From: Gemmatimonadota bacterium
GTDB taxonomy: Bacteria > Gemmatimonadota > Gemmatimonadetes > Gemmatimonadales > Gemmatimonadaceae
Reading direction: 5' to 3'
Assembly (NCBI GenBank): GCA_016704465.1
Contig: JADJAD010000015.1
Location: 62,001-126,000 of the forward strand
DNA: 64,000 nt
A program made the position numbers and the translations under genes. This document shows positions 36,831 to 46,483 of the stretch, piece after piece. The notes beneath the pieces were generated by a model. That model searched no databases, had not been told where the DNA came from, and saw only the letters and a program-made list of their open reading frames with translations. Each line of letters opens with the position of its first letter. The stretch's first letter is position 1.

Positions 36831-37844
36831 ATGGGGTTTGCTTCCTCCGCCTTCCGATTCTCTGGACTGATCGTGACTCTTGTACGACTGCTCGCGCCGT
36901 GCGTCCTCGCGTTCCTCTCGGCCGCGCTCCTGACACCTCGAACAGCCGCAGGGCAGGCTGCGTCAACGGCGTGTGCGGCCCGACTGCAGCCGTCGTGGAG
37001 TCCGGACGCGCCCGTTCCCGGCACGCTCTTCACCATCCGTGTGCGCGGCGTCGAACCGGGGGCGACTCCGCAAGGACGGATCGGGAGTGAACCGCTGCAC
37101 TTCTCGCCAGACAGCAGCGGCGAGTGGCGCGCGCTGGCTCCGGTCCCGATCGCCGAAAGCCGCTCGCTGGCCGTGATCCTCACCTGCGCCGGTGCACCGG
37201 TGGACAGCGCGCTGCACGACATCCCGCTCGCCAGCGCGACCTATCCGCTCGAGCGCCTGACCGTGGCGCCTCGCTTCTCGGGAAAGCCCGACACGGCCCT
37301 TGCCGCACGACAGCGGCGCGAGGCACAGCGTGCTGCCGCCGTGTCGGCGCGCGCGCACGAAACGCCCCGCCTGTGGACGACTCCGTTCAGCGCTCCGCGT
37401 ACCAGTCGCATCACCAGCACCTTCGGCAGTGGACGTCAGTTCAATGGGACCGTGACCTCGCGCCACATGGGAACCGACTACGCCGGCGCCGTCGGGGCCC
37501 CGATTCGGGCCGCCAATCGCGGCGTGGTACGATTGGTCGATCGCTTCTTCCTCGGCGGCAACGTGGTCTACATCGACCACGGCGAGGGGCTGGTGACGGC
37601 GTACCTGCACCTCAGCAAGCATCGCGTGGCCGAGGGCGACACGGTACAGCGAGGGCAGGTGGTGGGCGAAGTGGGGGCAACCGGGCGGGTGACCGGGCCG
37701 CACCTGCACTGGATCGCCCGCTACGGGGCGGTGACCGTCGACCCGCAGTCGCTGCTGCGCGCGACCTCGGCGCCAACAGCGGCGCCAACCCCCGCAACCT
37801 CGACGCGCAGTTTCCTCGAGGCGACGGCGGCGTACATGTGGTAG
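36831..37844 (+). CDS. Secreted M23 family peptidase
   Basis: 337 residues. ATG 36831 leads to a signal segment (LLAPCVLAFLSAALLTPRTAA); a GTG about 13 codons later is an alternative. The N-terminal half contains an Ig-like beta domain (LFTIRVRGVEPGATPQG). The C-terminal LytM domain has RHMGTDYAGAVGAPIRAANR (first His and Asp), VVYIDHGEGLVTAYLHLSKH and TGPHLHWIARYG (HxH), so all M23 zinc ligands are present. It likely cuts peptidoglycan cross-bridges during wall remodelling. It is downstream of the blaI-blaR pair on the same strand and could be under their control. Confidence 0.92.
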   Translation: MGFASSAFRFSGLIVTLVRLLAPCVLAFLSAALLTPRTAAGQAASTACAARLQPSWSPDAPVPGTLFTIRVRGVEPGATPQGRIGSEPLHFSPDSSGEWRALAPVPIAESRSLAVILTCAGAPVDSALHDIPLASATYPLERLTVAPRFSGKPDTALAARQRREAQRAAAVSARAHETPRLWTTPFSAPRTSRITSTFGSGRQFNGTVTSRHMGTDYAGAVGAPIRAANRGVVRLVDRFFLGGNVVYIDHGEGLVTAYLHLSKHRVAEGDTVQRGQVVGEVGATGRVTGPHLHWIARYGAVTVDPQSLLRATSAPTAAPTPATSTRSFLEATAAYMW

Positions 37845-37896
37845 AACGCTGGCGCCGACCGCATACTATAGGGATCACCCCAACCGGTCGGCCCGC

Positions 37897-39245
37897 ATGC
37901 GACGTCGCGACTTCACCAAGGTCTCCCTCTCCGCCCTCGGAGCACTCTCACTCGGGCGACTCGGCGCGGTCGCGCTCCCAGCCGTCGTCGGTGTGCCGCG
38001 GCGCGGCGGGTCGGCCCCGGTCCTGGTGAGCGGCGATCGCCTGAACGCCCACCTTACCGCCATGTCGGAGTTCGGAAAGAATGACTTCGGCGGGGTGTCG
38101 AGGGTGGCGTACTCCGACTTCGACACGCAGGGCAGGGCGTACACCACCGGCTTGATGCGCGCCGCCGGTCTGACGGTCAGCGTCGACGCCGCTGGCAACA
38201 TCTGGGGGCGGCGCGCCGGCAGCGATCCCTCGCTCAAGCCCATCGCCTTCGGCTCCCATATCGACTCGGTCCCCGAGGGGGGAAACTTCGACGGCACGGT
38301 CGGATCGTTCGGCGCCATCGAGGTGGCGCAGACGCTGGCCGAGCGCAAGCTCACGACCCGTCACCCGCTCGACATCGTGATCTTCCAGAACGAGGAGGGT
38401 GGGACGGTGGGCAGCCGGGCGCTGGTCGGTGAGGTGAGCGCGGCCGACCTCAAGCTCACGACCAAGAGCGGCAAGTCGATCGGCGACGGGATCGCCTTCA
38501 TCGGCGGCGACCTGTCGCGACTGGCGTCGGTCAAGCGCGACCGCGGCGACTTCGCGGCCTATGTCGAACTGCACATCGAGCAGGGCGGAAACCTCGACGC
38601 CGAAAAGCTGGACATCGGCGTGGTGGAGGGGATCGTCGGGATCGGCTGGTGGGACGTCACGATCGAGGGCTTCTCCAACCACGCCGGCACCACGCCCATG
38701 GACCGGCGGCGCGACACCATGCGCTCGGCGGCCCAGTTCGTGGAGATGGTGAATCGCGTGGTGACCAGCGTCCCCGGGCGTCAGGTCGGGACGGTGGGGC
38801 GGCTGCAGGCCTTTCCCGGCGCCCCGAACGTCATTCCCGGCAAGGTCGTGTGCTCACCGAGCTGCGCGAACTCGATGCGAAGAAGCAGGCCATGCTCTTC
38901 GAGCGCATCCGCACCGAGTCAGCGGCAATCGGCACGGCACTCGGCACCACGTTCAAGTTCGAGAACACCCACGACTCGGCGCCGGCCCTGTGCGACCAGC
39001 GCATCCAGCAGTTGGTCGCCAGCGGGGCGCGGGGGTTGTCGCTGACCTCGCGCGCGATGCCGAGCGGTGCCGGGCACGACGCGCAGCACATGGCGCAACT
39101 CTGTCCGTCCGGGATGATCTTCGTGCCGAGCGTGGGCGGCATTTCGCACTCACCCAAGGAGCACTCGCGCGCGCCCGACATCACCAACGGCGCCAACGTC
39201 CTGCTGGCCACCGTCCTCGCGCTCGACACCGCTGCCTGGAGCTGA
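37897..39245 (+). pseudogene. M20 Zn-dependent hydrolase (carbamoylase/allantoate amidohydrolase type), one frameshift
   Basis: Starts with a twin-arginine-style signal (MRRRDFTKVSLSALGALSLG). The catalytic part includes IAFGSHIDSVPEGGNFDG (metal His and Asp), FQNEEGG (catalytic Glu pair), YVELHIEQGGNLD and SNHAGTTPMDRRRD, the HyuC/AllC signature set. After APNVIPGKVVCS the frame breaks near 38853. The next frame carries on with TELRELDAKK, SLTSRAMPSGAGHDAQHMAQ (last metal His) and GISHSPKEHS to the stop at 39245. Restoring one base after the TGCTC at about 38850 gives a continuous protein of about 448 residues. It hydrolyses N-carbamoyl-amino acids or ureidoglycine-type compounds if functional. 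A single indel in an otherwise pristine gene looks like a sequencing error or a very recent mutation. Confidence 0.8.
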
Positions 39246-39343
39246 GCGAAGCCGGGGTCGTGCGGTCGGTGAGGGCGCAATCACTACTCGATGAGGGGCA
39301 AGTCCCCGGTTGTGTTGCGACGTGCTGCCGGTAACATCGAAAT

Positions 39344-39868
39344 ATGGGACCTCCACCACACCCCGACATGGCGCACTCCTTCCCCTCCATTCAGGAGGAA
39401 CTGCAGCAGCGCCGCCCCTTCCGCTCCAGGCGGGAGGAGCTGTTCATCGCGCTCCTGCGCAGCGCGGCGGTTGTGCGACGGCCGGTCTCGAAGGTCGTGG
39501 AGGAGCATCATCTCTCGCTGGCGCAGTACAACGTGCTGCGCATCCTGCGGGGCGCGGGAGAGCATGGGCTGCCGACGCTGTCGATACGCGAGCGCATGAT
39601 CGAGGAGGCGGCCGGGATCACCCGCCTCATCGACAAACTTGAGGCAGCCGGCTTCGTGAGTCGCGACCGGCGGAACGCCACCGACCGGCGTCAGGTTGTG
39701 TGCCGCATCACGACCGAGGGGATGTCGCTCCTGGCGAGCCTCGACTCGGTGGTGGCGTCGGCCACGCACGATGTGCTGGCGCTGCTCGACGACGAGCGCA
39801 TCGTCGCGCTGCTTGCGCTGCTGGATGAAGTCAGGGCGGGGGCGCACCTCAACTCGAGCGCACACTGA
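39344..39868 (+). CDS. MarR family transcriptional regulator
   Basis: 174 residues. MarR winged helix: EEHHLSLAQYNVLRILRGAG, LPTLSIRERMIEEAAGITRL, IDKLEAAGFVSRDRRNATDR (recognition helix and basic wing), RQVVCRITTEGMSLLASL. The helical dimerisation regions at both ends are present. ATG 39344 is used; ATG 39368 is an alternative. It represses an unknown operon in response to a small ligand. It converges with the amidase gene, the coding ends overlapping by 20 bp. Confidence 0.9.
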   Translation: MGPPPHPDMAHSFPSIQEELQQRRPFRSRREELFIALLRSAAVVRRPVSKVVEEHHLSLAQYNVLRILRGAGEHGLPTLSIRERMIEEAAGITRLIDKLEAAGFVSRDRRNATDRRQVVCRITTEGMSLLASLDSVVASATHDVLALLDDERIVALLALLDEVRAGAHLNSSAH

Positions 39869-41408
39869 CCGTCGGCCACCGCTCCGCCCACGGCCGGGTC
39901 CGTTCCAGCGCCCCGGCCAGCCTGAAGAGCGTCGCGTCGTCGCCGAAGCGCGCCGCCAGCTGCACGCCCACCGGCAGCCCTTCGGCGTTCCAGAAGAGCG
40001 GGACCGACATGGCCGGCTGCCCGGTGACGTTGAACAGCGGTGGATACGGGGTGAAGTCGAAGACGGTCGCCGCGGCGTCCTCGATGGCCCCGAAGCGCTT
40101 CATGATCCCGCCCGCCCCGAGCGCGCCCAACACCGTCAGCAGCAGTTCCTCCTTCTGCGTCGGCTGCAACGTGCCGTGCGGAACCGGCGGCGCGCCGAGC
40201 GTGGGCGTCAGGAAGACATCCACGTCGGTGAAGAATCGGGCGATGTCGCGCGCCGTGCGCTGGAGGTAGCGTTGGGCTTCGGCATAGTCGCCCGCGCTGA
40301 TCGCGCCGCCGAGCGTGGCCAGTCCCCAGGTGGCCACCTCCACGTCGGCGCGCGTCGCCTCGCGGCCGATGCGGGATGCCGCGTCGCGCAGGTCGGCCAG
40401 CACCTCGCCGCAGACAATGGTGATGAACGCCCGGTTGAACGCCTCCCGGTCGATGGCCGGGGCGCGCTGCTCGACGTCATGGCCTAACGACTCCAGCAGC
40501 CGGGCGGCATCGTGCACCGCGGCGCTACAGTCGGGGTGGATGGCGTGGCCGAGCATCGGCGCGTCGGTGAAGGCGATGCGCAGTCGCCCAGGCTCGGTCG
40601 TCACCTCGTCCAGGAACGGGCGGTCGCGCCGCGGAGCGGCGTACGGCGCCCCCACGTCCTCGCCGTGCAGGGCGTCGAGCATGGCCGCCGAGTCGCGCAC
40701 CGATCGGGTCAGCACCCCCTCGGTCACCGCCCCAGCCCACAGCTCTCCCTCGTCCGGTCCGGTGGGTACGCGCCCTCGGGTGGCCTTGAAGCCGAAGATC
40801 CCACAGCACGAGGCCGGGATGCGGATCGAGCCACCCCCGTCGCCCCCACCGGCCATCGGCACCATACCGCTGGCGACCGCGGCCGCCGATCCACCGCTCG
40901 AGCCGCCGGTCGTCCGGTCCGTATTCCACGGATTGCGGGCGATGCCTTTCGACCGGGGTTCGGTGAACGGGGCGAGCCCGAACTCCGGGGTGTTCGTCTT
41001 GCCGAGCACGATGACTCCTGCCTTCCGGTAGCGGCGCATCACCTCCGAGTCGTGGTCCGGGCGCCACCCGTCGTACAGGCGAGACCCGTTGCCCATCGGT
41101 TCGCCGGCGTAGGCGGTGAGCAGGTCCTTGATGAGGAAGGGGATGCCGCAGAAGACTCCGTCGGGGTGGGCTGGCGGGGCGTCTGCCTCACGGCGTGCCT
41201 GCTCGAACATCGTGTGCACCACGGCATTCAGCGCGGGGTTGAGCTGCTCGATGCGGGCGATGGCGGCGTCCACCAGCTCGCGGGGTGTGGCGAGGCGCGA
41301 GCGGACGAGGGCGGCGAGGGCGAGGGCGTCAGGCACGGGGGACAGGAGACGGGAGACGGGGGGGCGATGCGCAGCGGGGGCTGGTGGGGCGGCGGTGGCG
41401 GGTGACAA
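39849..41408 (-). CDS. Amidase signature family enzyme
   Basis: 519 residues. Amidase catalytic triad segments: [12 protein letters not shown] (Lys), [21 protein letters not shown] (signature Ser) and [20 protein letters not shown] (nucleophile Ser region). [18 protein letters not shown] and [10 protein letters not shown] are also family landmarks. No signal peptide; Pro/Ala-rich N terminus. It resembles stand-alone amidases and 6-aminohexanoate-cyclic-dimer hydrolase-like enzymes rather than GatA, because no GatB/C is nearby. Substrate unknown. It is divergent from the M29 aminopeptidase gene (37 bp). Confidence 0.9.
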   Translation of the reverse strand: MSPATAAPPAPAAHRPPVSRLLSPVPDALALAALVRSRLATPRELVDAAIARIEQLNPALNAVVHTMFEQARREADAPPAHPDGVFCGIPFLIKDLLTAYAGEPMGNGSRLYDGWRPDHDSEVMRRYRKAGVIVLGKTNTPEFGLAPFTEPRSKGIARNPWNTDRTTGGSSGGSAAAVASGMVPMAGGGDGGGSIRIPASCCGIFGFKATRGRVPTGPDEGELWAGAVTEGVLTRSVRDSAAMLDALHGEDVGAPYAAPRRDRPFLDEVTTEPGRLRIAFTDAPMLGHAIHPDCSAAVHDAARLLESLGHDVEQRAPAIDREAFNRAFITIVCGEVLADLRDAASRIGREATRADVEVATWGLATLGGAISAGDYAEAQRYLQRTARDIARFFTDVDVFLTPTLGAPPVPHGTLQPTQKEELLLTVLGALGAGGIMKRFGAIEDAAATVFDFTPYPPLFNVTGQPAMSVPLFWNAEGLPVGVQLAARFGDDATLFRLAGALERTRPWAERWPTVSVRSS

Positions 41409-41445
41409 TGTCTGGGGCGGGGGGGTATGCGGGAAGGGTGACTCC

Positions 41446-42687
41446 GTGGCTCAGGCGAAGGAGGCGAATGTGGATCGGTGCGTGTTTGTGGTTAGGCGTG
41501 TGGGGTGGGCCTTGGCGGCGGGAGTGCTGTTTGGTTTGGGGCCGGTCGTGGTACCGGTGCCTCTTTCTGCGCAGAACGTGACGGCATCTGCGCCGCCGGC
41601 GCCGGCGCCCGACTGGGACGAAGTTGCGCGCGTGATCGTCGAGCGGTTGCAGCTCATCACCGGCGAGCGCGTCGTCCTGGTCGTGGAGCCGGGAACGGCC
41701 GACGGGCTGGTGGAGTCGATGCTGCGCGCCGTGCGCCGGGGCGGGGGCGAGCTTGTGGGGCTGATTCCTGCGCGGGGCCCGACGCCGCAGAAGTGGCGGA
41801 GCGACTTCTCCCGCCAGACCGAGCAGCGCCCCATGCAGCAGCTCACCGCCCTCCTGAAGAACGTCGACGTGGGGATCATGCTCCCCGGGGCGGCCGCGGG
41901 CGATGCGCCGTACAAGGCCTTCCAGTATCACCTCGAGCGCCCGGTCGGGCGTGGGGTGCGCACCGTCCACTTTCACTGGTCGGGGGCGTACTCGCTCGCC
42001 GGAGACCCGATCCCGGTCACGACCGCGATCGCCGAGCTCTATCAGCATACGCTTGTCGATACCGACTATGACGAGCTGGCGCGCCGGCAACTCGAGTTCG
42101 AGGCGGCCATGCGCGCCGGAAAGGTGCGCGTTACCACTCCTGCCGGGACCGACCTGACGTTCCGGATCGGCGATCGGGTCGTCACGCGCCAGGATGGCGA
42201 CGCGTCGCAGGCGCGCGCCCGGCTCGGGCGCACGCTGATCGATCGCGAGGTCGAGCTGCCGGCCGGGGCGATTCGCGTGGCGCCGATCGAGGAGAGTGTG
42301 GACGGGAAGATCGCCTTCCCCGATGGCACGTGGGGGGGCGTCCCGGTGCGCGGGCTGGTGATGACCATCGCGCGCGGGCGGGTCACCAGCGTCACCGCCA
42401 CCAGCGGGCGCGAGGCGGTCGAGCAGGAGCTGACCGCCGCCGGCGCCGCCGGGCGCTCGTTCCGCGAGTTCGCCCTCGGCTTCAACCCGCTGCTCGCCAT
42501 CCCCGCCACCGGCGAGCGGTGGATCCCGTACTACGGCTACGGCGCCGGCGTCGTGCGGCTCTCGTTAGGCGACAACAGCGAACTCGGTGGCAAGGTGAAG
42601 GGGGGCTACGTGCGCTGGAACTTCTTCACCGATGCCACCGTGGAGGTTGGGGGGAGGGTGTGGGTGGAGGAGGGGCGGATGCCGTGA
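41446..42687 (+). CDS. Secreted M29-like aminopeptidase
   Basis: 413 residues from GTG 41446, preceded by GGAAGGG at suitable distance. A signal-like segment (VGWALAAGVLFGLGPVVVPV) precedes an N-terminal domain (VARVIVERLQLITGERVVLV). The C-terminal part has GTDLTFRIGDR, EVELPAGAIRVAPIEESVDG and FNPLLAIPATGERWIPYYGY, similar to the thermophilic aminopeptidase (M29) family, which uses two metal ions. The hallmark final HxxD-type ligands are only partly recognisable (RWNFFTDATVEVGG), so activity is uncertain. It is divergent from the amidase gene and converges with the M20 peptidase across a short repeat. Confidence 0.78.
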   Translation: MAQAKEANVDRCVFVVRRVGWALAAGVLFGLGPVVVPVPLSAQNVTASAPPAPAPDWDEVARVIVERLQLITGERVVLVVEPGTADGLVESMLRAVRRGGGELVGLIPARGPTPQKWRSDFSRQTEQRPMQQLTALLKNVDVGIMLPGAAAGDAPYKAFQYHLERPVGRGVRTVHFHWSGAYSLAGDPIPVTTAIAELYQHTLVDTDYDELARRQLEFEAAMRAGKVRVTTPAGTDLTFRIGDRVVTRQDGDASQARARLGRTLIDREVELPAGAIRVAPIEESVDGKIAFPDGTWGGVPVRGLVMTIARGRVTSVTATSGREAVEQELTAAGAAGRSFREFALGFNPLLAIPATGERWIPYYGYGAGVVRLSLGDNSELGGKVKGGYVRWNFFTDATVEVGGRVWVEEGRMP

Positions 42688-42707
42688 GCACGACCGAGAT
42701 CCGCCCG

Positions 42708-42767
42708 ACTGCACCTCCAACTGCACCTCCAACTGCACCTCCAACTGCACCTCCTACTGCACCGCCG
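42708..42767. repeat. 12-bp tandem repeat, about five copies
   Basis: ACTGCACCTCCA repeated three times exactly, then two decayed copies. It starts 20 bp after the M29 gene and runs into the last codons of the convergent M20 gene, whose stop codon (42754) lies inside it. Confidence 0.88.
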
Positions 42768-44220
42768 TCCCCGACGCGCTCAACGCCTTCGTCAGCCGAT
42801 ACAGGAACTCCTGCCCCTCGAAGTACGACTTGACCGCCATGCGCTCGTCCCGGCCGTGCGCCCGCGCATCCACGGTCGGGTCGCTGAACAGCCCCGACAC
42901 CCCATAGGCCGGCACGCCTAACGCGCGGAAGAAGCGCGAGTCGGTTGCGCCGGTGCTCATCGTCGGGATCACCGGGAGCTTCCCCCACAGCTCCTGGGTG
43001 ATGCGCTCGATCGGCCCCATCACCTCGCGCGCCAGCGCCGTGGCCGGCGTGGACGGACGCTGCGTCTTGATGATGACCTGCACGGCCGTGTCGCCGATCA
43101 CCCGCTGCAGCTCGTCCCGCACCTCTACGGCGCTGCTCGTGGGATAAATCCGGCAGTTCACGTTCGCCTCCGCCAGCTGCGGCAGCGCGTTGGTCGCGTG
43201 CCCGCCCACCAACTGCGTCGCCACGCAGCTCGTGCGCAGCATCGAGTTGTAACGCGGATCGCGCTGCAGCACCGCCAGCGCCGAGGCGTCCTGCACGTTG
43301 GCAACCAGCGCCGACATCGCCTTGCCCACCTCGGGGCTCTCCAGCTTGGCCGTCTGCGAGAAGAAGGCCCGCGTCACTTCGCTCAGCTGCACCGGGAAGC
43401 GATGCCGCCCCACCTTGGAGAGCGCATCGGCCAGCGCCGTGATCGCGTTGTCGTCGCGCGGCACCGAGCTGTGCCCACCGCGGTTGGTCGCCCGCAGCGT
43501 GAAGTTGGTCGTGATCTTCTCCGCCGCCTGCACCGTGTTGAACAGCGGCTTGCCGTCGCGCAACGTCCCGCCCCCGCCTTCGTTGATCACCACTGCGGCG
43601 TCCACCAGCTCCCGGTGGTTCTTGGTGAGCCAGTCCACGCCATTGAATGGTCCGCTCTCCTCGTCGGCTGTGAGGGCGATGATGATGTCGCGGTCGGGGA
43701 CGAACCCCTCTTGCTTCATGCGCACGACGTTGGCCACGAAGATCGACGCCATCGCCTTGTCGTCGGCCGTCCCGCGCCCGTAGTAGTAGCCATCACGTTC
43801 GGTGAAGACGAACGGGTCCAGATCGGGCGACCAGTCGGCCTTGAGCGCCTCGACCACGTCGATGTGGGCCAGTAGCAGCAACGGCTTGCCGGCGTTCGCC
43901 CCGCCCTTGCCGCGGATGCGGGCGACCACGTTGTGCTTCTTGGGTTGCGGTCCGCCGACGAAGATGTCGGCGTCGGGGATCCCGGCAGCGCGGAAGCGCT
44001 TGGCCATCGCCTGCGCGGCGGCGGTGATGTCGCCAGTCTCGACGCCGGTGTTGATCTCGACGAGTTCCTTGTAGATGTCGAGGCTGAGTTGCTGGTGCGG
44101 GGTCAGCGCGCCGGGGGTGTAGATGGGGCGCGGGGGCTGGGCGGGTGCGAGCGAGGGCGTCGTGGCCAGGATGGTGAGGGCTACCAGGTCGCGTCGAAAC
44201 TGAATCGGGGCGAATCGCAT
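42754..44220 (-). CDS. Secreted M20/M25/M40 family metallopeptidase
   Basis: 488 residues with signal segment LVALTILATTPSLAPAQ. Complete M20 dinuclear zinc site: LLLLAHIDVVEA (His/Asp), YYGRGTADDKAMASIF (bridging Asp), ALTADEESGPFNG (catalytic Glu pair), VINEGGGGT and STGATDSRFFRALG with a downstream His (DARAHGRDERM). The lid/dimerisation domain lies at about residues 225-365. It is a predicted carboxypeptidase or dipeptidase acting on imported or extracellular peptides. Its C terminus (SGTAVQ) is encoded by the 12-bp repeat, so length there may vary. Confidence 0.92.
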   Translation of the reverse strand: MRFAPIQFRRDLVALTILATTPSLAPAQPPRPIYTPGALTPHQQLSLDIYKELVEINTGVETGDITAAAQAMAKRFRAAGIPDADIFVGGPQPKKHNVVARIRGKGGANAGKPLLLLAHIDVVEALKADWSPDLDPFVFTERDGYYYGRGTADDKAMASIFVANVVRMKQEGFVPDRDIIIALTADEESGPFNGVDWLTKNHRELVDAAVVINEGGGGTLRDGKPLFNTVQAAEKITTNFTLRATNRGGHSSVPRDDNAITALADALSKVGRHRFPVQLSEVTRAFFSQTAKLESPEVGKAMSALVANVQDASALAVLQRDPRYNSMLRTSCVATQLVGGHATNALPQLAEANVNCRIYPTSSAVEVRDELQRVIGDTAVQVIIKTQRPSTPATALAREVMGPIERITQELWGKLPVIPTMSTGATDSRFFRALGVPAYGVSGLFSDPTVDARAHGRDERMAVKSYFEGQEFLYRLTKALSASGTAVQ

Positions 44221-44581
44221 GGAAGTGATTGCGGGTGCGGGCGGGCCGGCGGTGCGGCGAGGACGCTGAGGGTCGTTCGAAGGCGGTCAGAGCCGTCACT
44301 CGGCCGGTGCGTGGCGGCCACATGACCGCGGTGCCTCTCTGGTTGCATGCTCGGAACGTAGGGCGACTCGGTAGGGGACGCCAGCGCGAAGCAACGTGAC
44401 CGCGCGCGACTCGATCAGGCGGGTGCCACGTACGCAGCGTCACCCAGGCCGCCGCACGCCCCGTGCGCCCCGGGGATCAGGGGTGCCCGGGGGGGTGTCG
44501 CGTCCGCGGCTTTGGGGGTGCGGGCGGAGCCGCGTCTTAGCAGCCGGCACTCGCTACGTGGCCGGGAAGAGCTGCGACAGC
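44221..44581. other. Intergenic region, no gene seen
   Basis: 361 bp upstream of the M20 peptidase start and downstream of the next minus-strand gene. It must contain the M20 promoter. One frame here continues the lipoprotein's likely C terminus (ending around 44.5 kb) if a frameshift at about 44630 is assumed. No other coding signal was found. Confidence 0.45.
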
Positions 44582-45598
44582 TCAGCTCCGCCGCCGGCGA
44601 AATCGTCCACCGGATCTGCTGCACGAGTAGTCGCGCAGGTTCCGGTTGGCTGCGATGGACGCCGAGACGACGAAGTTGTCGACCGCATCCTGCGTCGTCA
44701 CCGCCGCAGGGCGGGAGAGGGCGGCCTGCCAGAGCCGCGGAACGAAGGTGGTCGGATTGTAGGAGCGCCGCAGGTTGAGGATGAACGAGGCGAACAGGTC
44801 GGTGGCGCCGGCGCCGATCGGGTTCGTGGGACCGCGGCCGACGAACAGCGTGTTGGAGAGCGTGAGCGAGTGGTCGCGCTCGTAGCGATCAGATAGGCGC
44901 ACCACCTCGCGCAGCCAGGTGGAGTAGGGCAAGCCGTTAAACGGCCCTCCCTTCACGCCGACCGCTTCCATGGCGGCGAAGCGCATGAAGACCGCATAAC
45001 CGGTGACGATGCTCCCGGCATCCTGCGGCGCCTTGTAGGCAAGCGCAGCGTCGAGATCCTGCAGCCAGAAGTTGCGGCCGAATTCAAAAAAGAGGACCTG
45101 GTCGAACTCGTCGCGCTGGGCGACGCCGTCGTACAACAGCGTCCAGTACGGCGCCAACAGCTCGATGCTGGTGAAGCCGAGATATGCGCAGCCGGCGCCG
45201 CAGGTGCTCGGCACTTCGGCGATCGAGAGGCGGCCGTCGACAAGGTTGTAGGGGATCGGCGTGCCACCGACAGTGGCGGCATAGTAGGCGTACACGCTGT
45301 CGAAGACGGTGAGCAGGCGCTGCATGACCTGCGGGTCGAGGTCGGGGCGCTCGGTCAGGAAGGCGATCTTCGCCCCCTTCCATGCGAAGCGGGGGAGGAT
45401 GTCGCCGTTGAAGGAGGTGTAGGTGTAGGGTTCGGGAACGGGGAGGGCGGAGGCGTGCTGGTTGCTGAGTGAGGTCGCGAAGTTGATCGGGCTCGTGGGG
45501 GTGTCGGGATTGTCGGGGGTGCAGGCGGCGACGACGACGAGCGAGAGGGTGGCGGCGAGGATCGACAGCCGATGGCGGAGGTTGGCACGTGACGGCAT
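44582..45598 (-). CDS. Lipoprotein resembling an inactivated zincin
   Basis: 338 residues. Lipoprotein signal RLSILAATLSLVVVAAC. The sequence has peptidase-like architecture: IAFLTERPDLDPQVMQRLLT, VFDSVYAYYAATVGGTPIP, and a helix DQVLFFEFGRNFWLQD that aligns by eye with an HExGHNF zinc helix but has Phe and Arg in place of both His. No other HExxH is present. Towards the end, ANRNLRDY is followed by a Ser/Arg-rich run, whereas another frame gives FVQQIRWTISPAAELS, so the last 20-30 residues may be frameshifted near 44630. Function unknown; a non-catalytic binding role is inferred. Confidence 0.65.
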   Translation of the reverse strand: MPSRANLRHRLSILAATLSLVVVAACTPDNPDTPTSPINFATSLSNQHASALPVPEPYTYTSFNGDILPRFAWKGAKIAFLTERPDLDPQVMQRLLTVFDSVYAYYAATVGGTPIPYNLVDGRLSIAEVPSTCGAGCAYLGFTSIELLAPYWTLLYDGVAQRDEFDQVLFFEFGRNFWLQDLDAALAYKAPQDAGSIVTGYAVFMRFAAMEAVGVKGGPFNGLPYSTWLREVVRLSDRYERDHSLTLSNTLFVGRGPTNPIGAGATDLFASFILNLRRSYNPTTFVPRLWQAALSRPAAVTTQDAVDNFVVSASIAANRNLRDYSCSRSGGRFRRRRS

Positions 45599-45822
45599 GA
45601 TGGGCTCCTAGTGGATGGAGAGATGGAAAGCGAGTTTGGCGACGGACGCCGCACGCGCACGCATTTCACGTGACGATCAGCGGCTCAATCTCTGACACCT
45701 TGTGGGCAAGGGCGGATTGAGACGCAATGATTCCGGGACTCTGCCGTGCCTCCGCGGCAGTTCGTGCCCGAAGGAGAGAGTCCTACGGCGAGGCCGCGGC
45801 GCTGTAGGTGGATGTACGAGCG

Positions 45823-46483
45823 CTACTCCGCAAGTTTCGATTCTGCCACCCTCTCCGTTGTCGCCGCTGCTTCCACCGAGGGATCGAGCGCGAGGGCAAG
45901 CAGCGCCAGCGACTGCGCGCAGGCCGCGTGAAGTGCGAGGCACTTCTGCGAGGTCGCGAAGACGAGGCGAGCAACGGCAGGCGCTTCTCCGGTGCCGCGA
46001 ATCGTGGTCATGACCCACTCGATCTCCGGCAGCATCTCCGCCCACGCCGAGTCGCGCACCCCCCTCCACCGACATGATCCGCATGGTATCGGGATCGAAC
46101 ACGGGGATGTCGGCCTTGGTGGCCGCCGCAGTGATGACCTGTAGGCGAATGGCAAGGCAATACGGCAAGAGGCGAACGTCCGCCACTGGCAGCCGGCGTC
46201 CGAGTCGCAGGTACGTGAGCGCGTCGACGCAGCGATTGTCGTCGGCGAACTGGGTTGCCATGACCGAGGCGTCCTCGAACGAGGCCCAGCCGCGTTTGGC
46301 GCGGGCCGAGTTGACCCATCCGACGCCCCGCCAAGTCAGGCCTGCGATCGCGAAGGCCAAGGCGACTGCGGACTCGGTGTCGGGGGAGAGGTCGGGGTGA
46401 TCGGCGACGGTCTCGAGTGCATTGACCAGCAGGTCACCGTTCAGGGTGTTGAGAAGGCGGACGATCTCGGCGATGGTGTTCAT
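45823..46483 (-). pseudogene. Hypothetical protein with +1 frameshift at a C6 tract
   Basis: ATG 46483 opens MNTIAEIVRLLNTLNGDLLV and continues to FDPDTMRIMSVEGG. There the frame breaks at a run of six C (46059-46064, G6 on the coding strand). With five G the protein reads SVEGVRDSAWAEMLPEIEWV and on through GTGEAPAVARLVFATSQKCL to AESKLAE at 45823, about 220 residues. Without the correction the frame runs on to 45677 as Arg-rich nonsense. The protein is mostly helical and cytosolic; family not recognised. The homopolymer position makes either a sequencing error or slipped-strand phase variation possible. Confidence 0.65.

Noticed and set aside
35521..36966. Minus-strand open frame opposite the BlaR-like gene
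   Set aside because: Ser/Arg-rich shadow with no start signal; the plus frame carries HELAH and membrane helices.
40000..41408. Amidase as GatA of the tRNA amidotransferase
   Set aside because: No gatB or gatC nearby and the sequence resembles stand-alone amidases.
20837..42767. Short tandem repeats considered as CRISPR arrays
   Set aside because: Units are 11-15 bp, directly adjacent with no spacers, and no cas genes are present.
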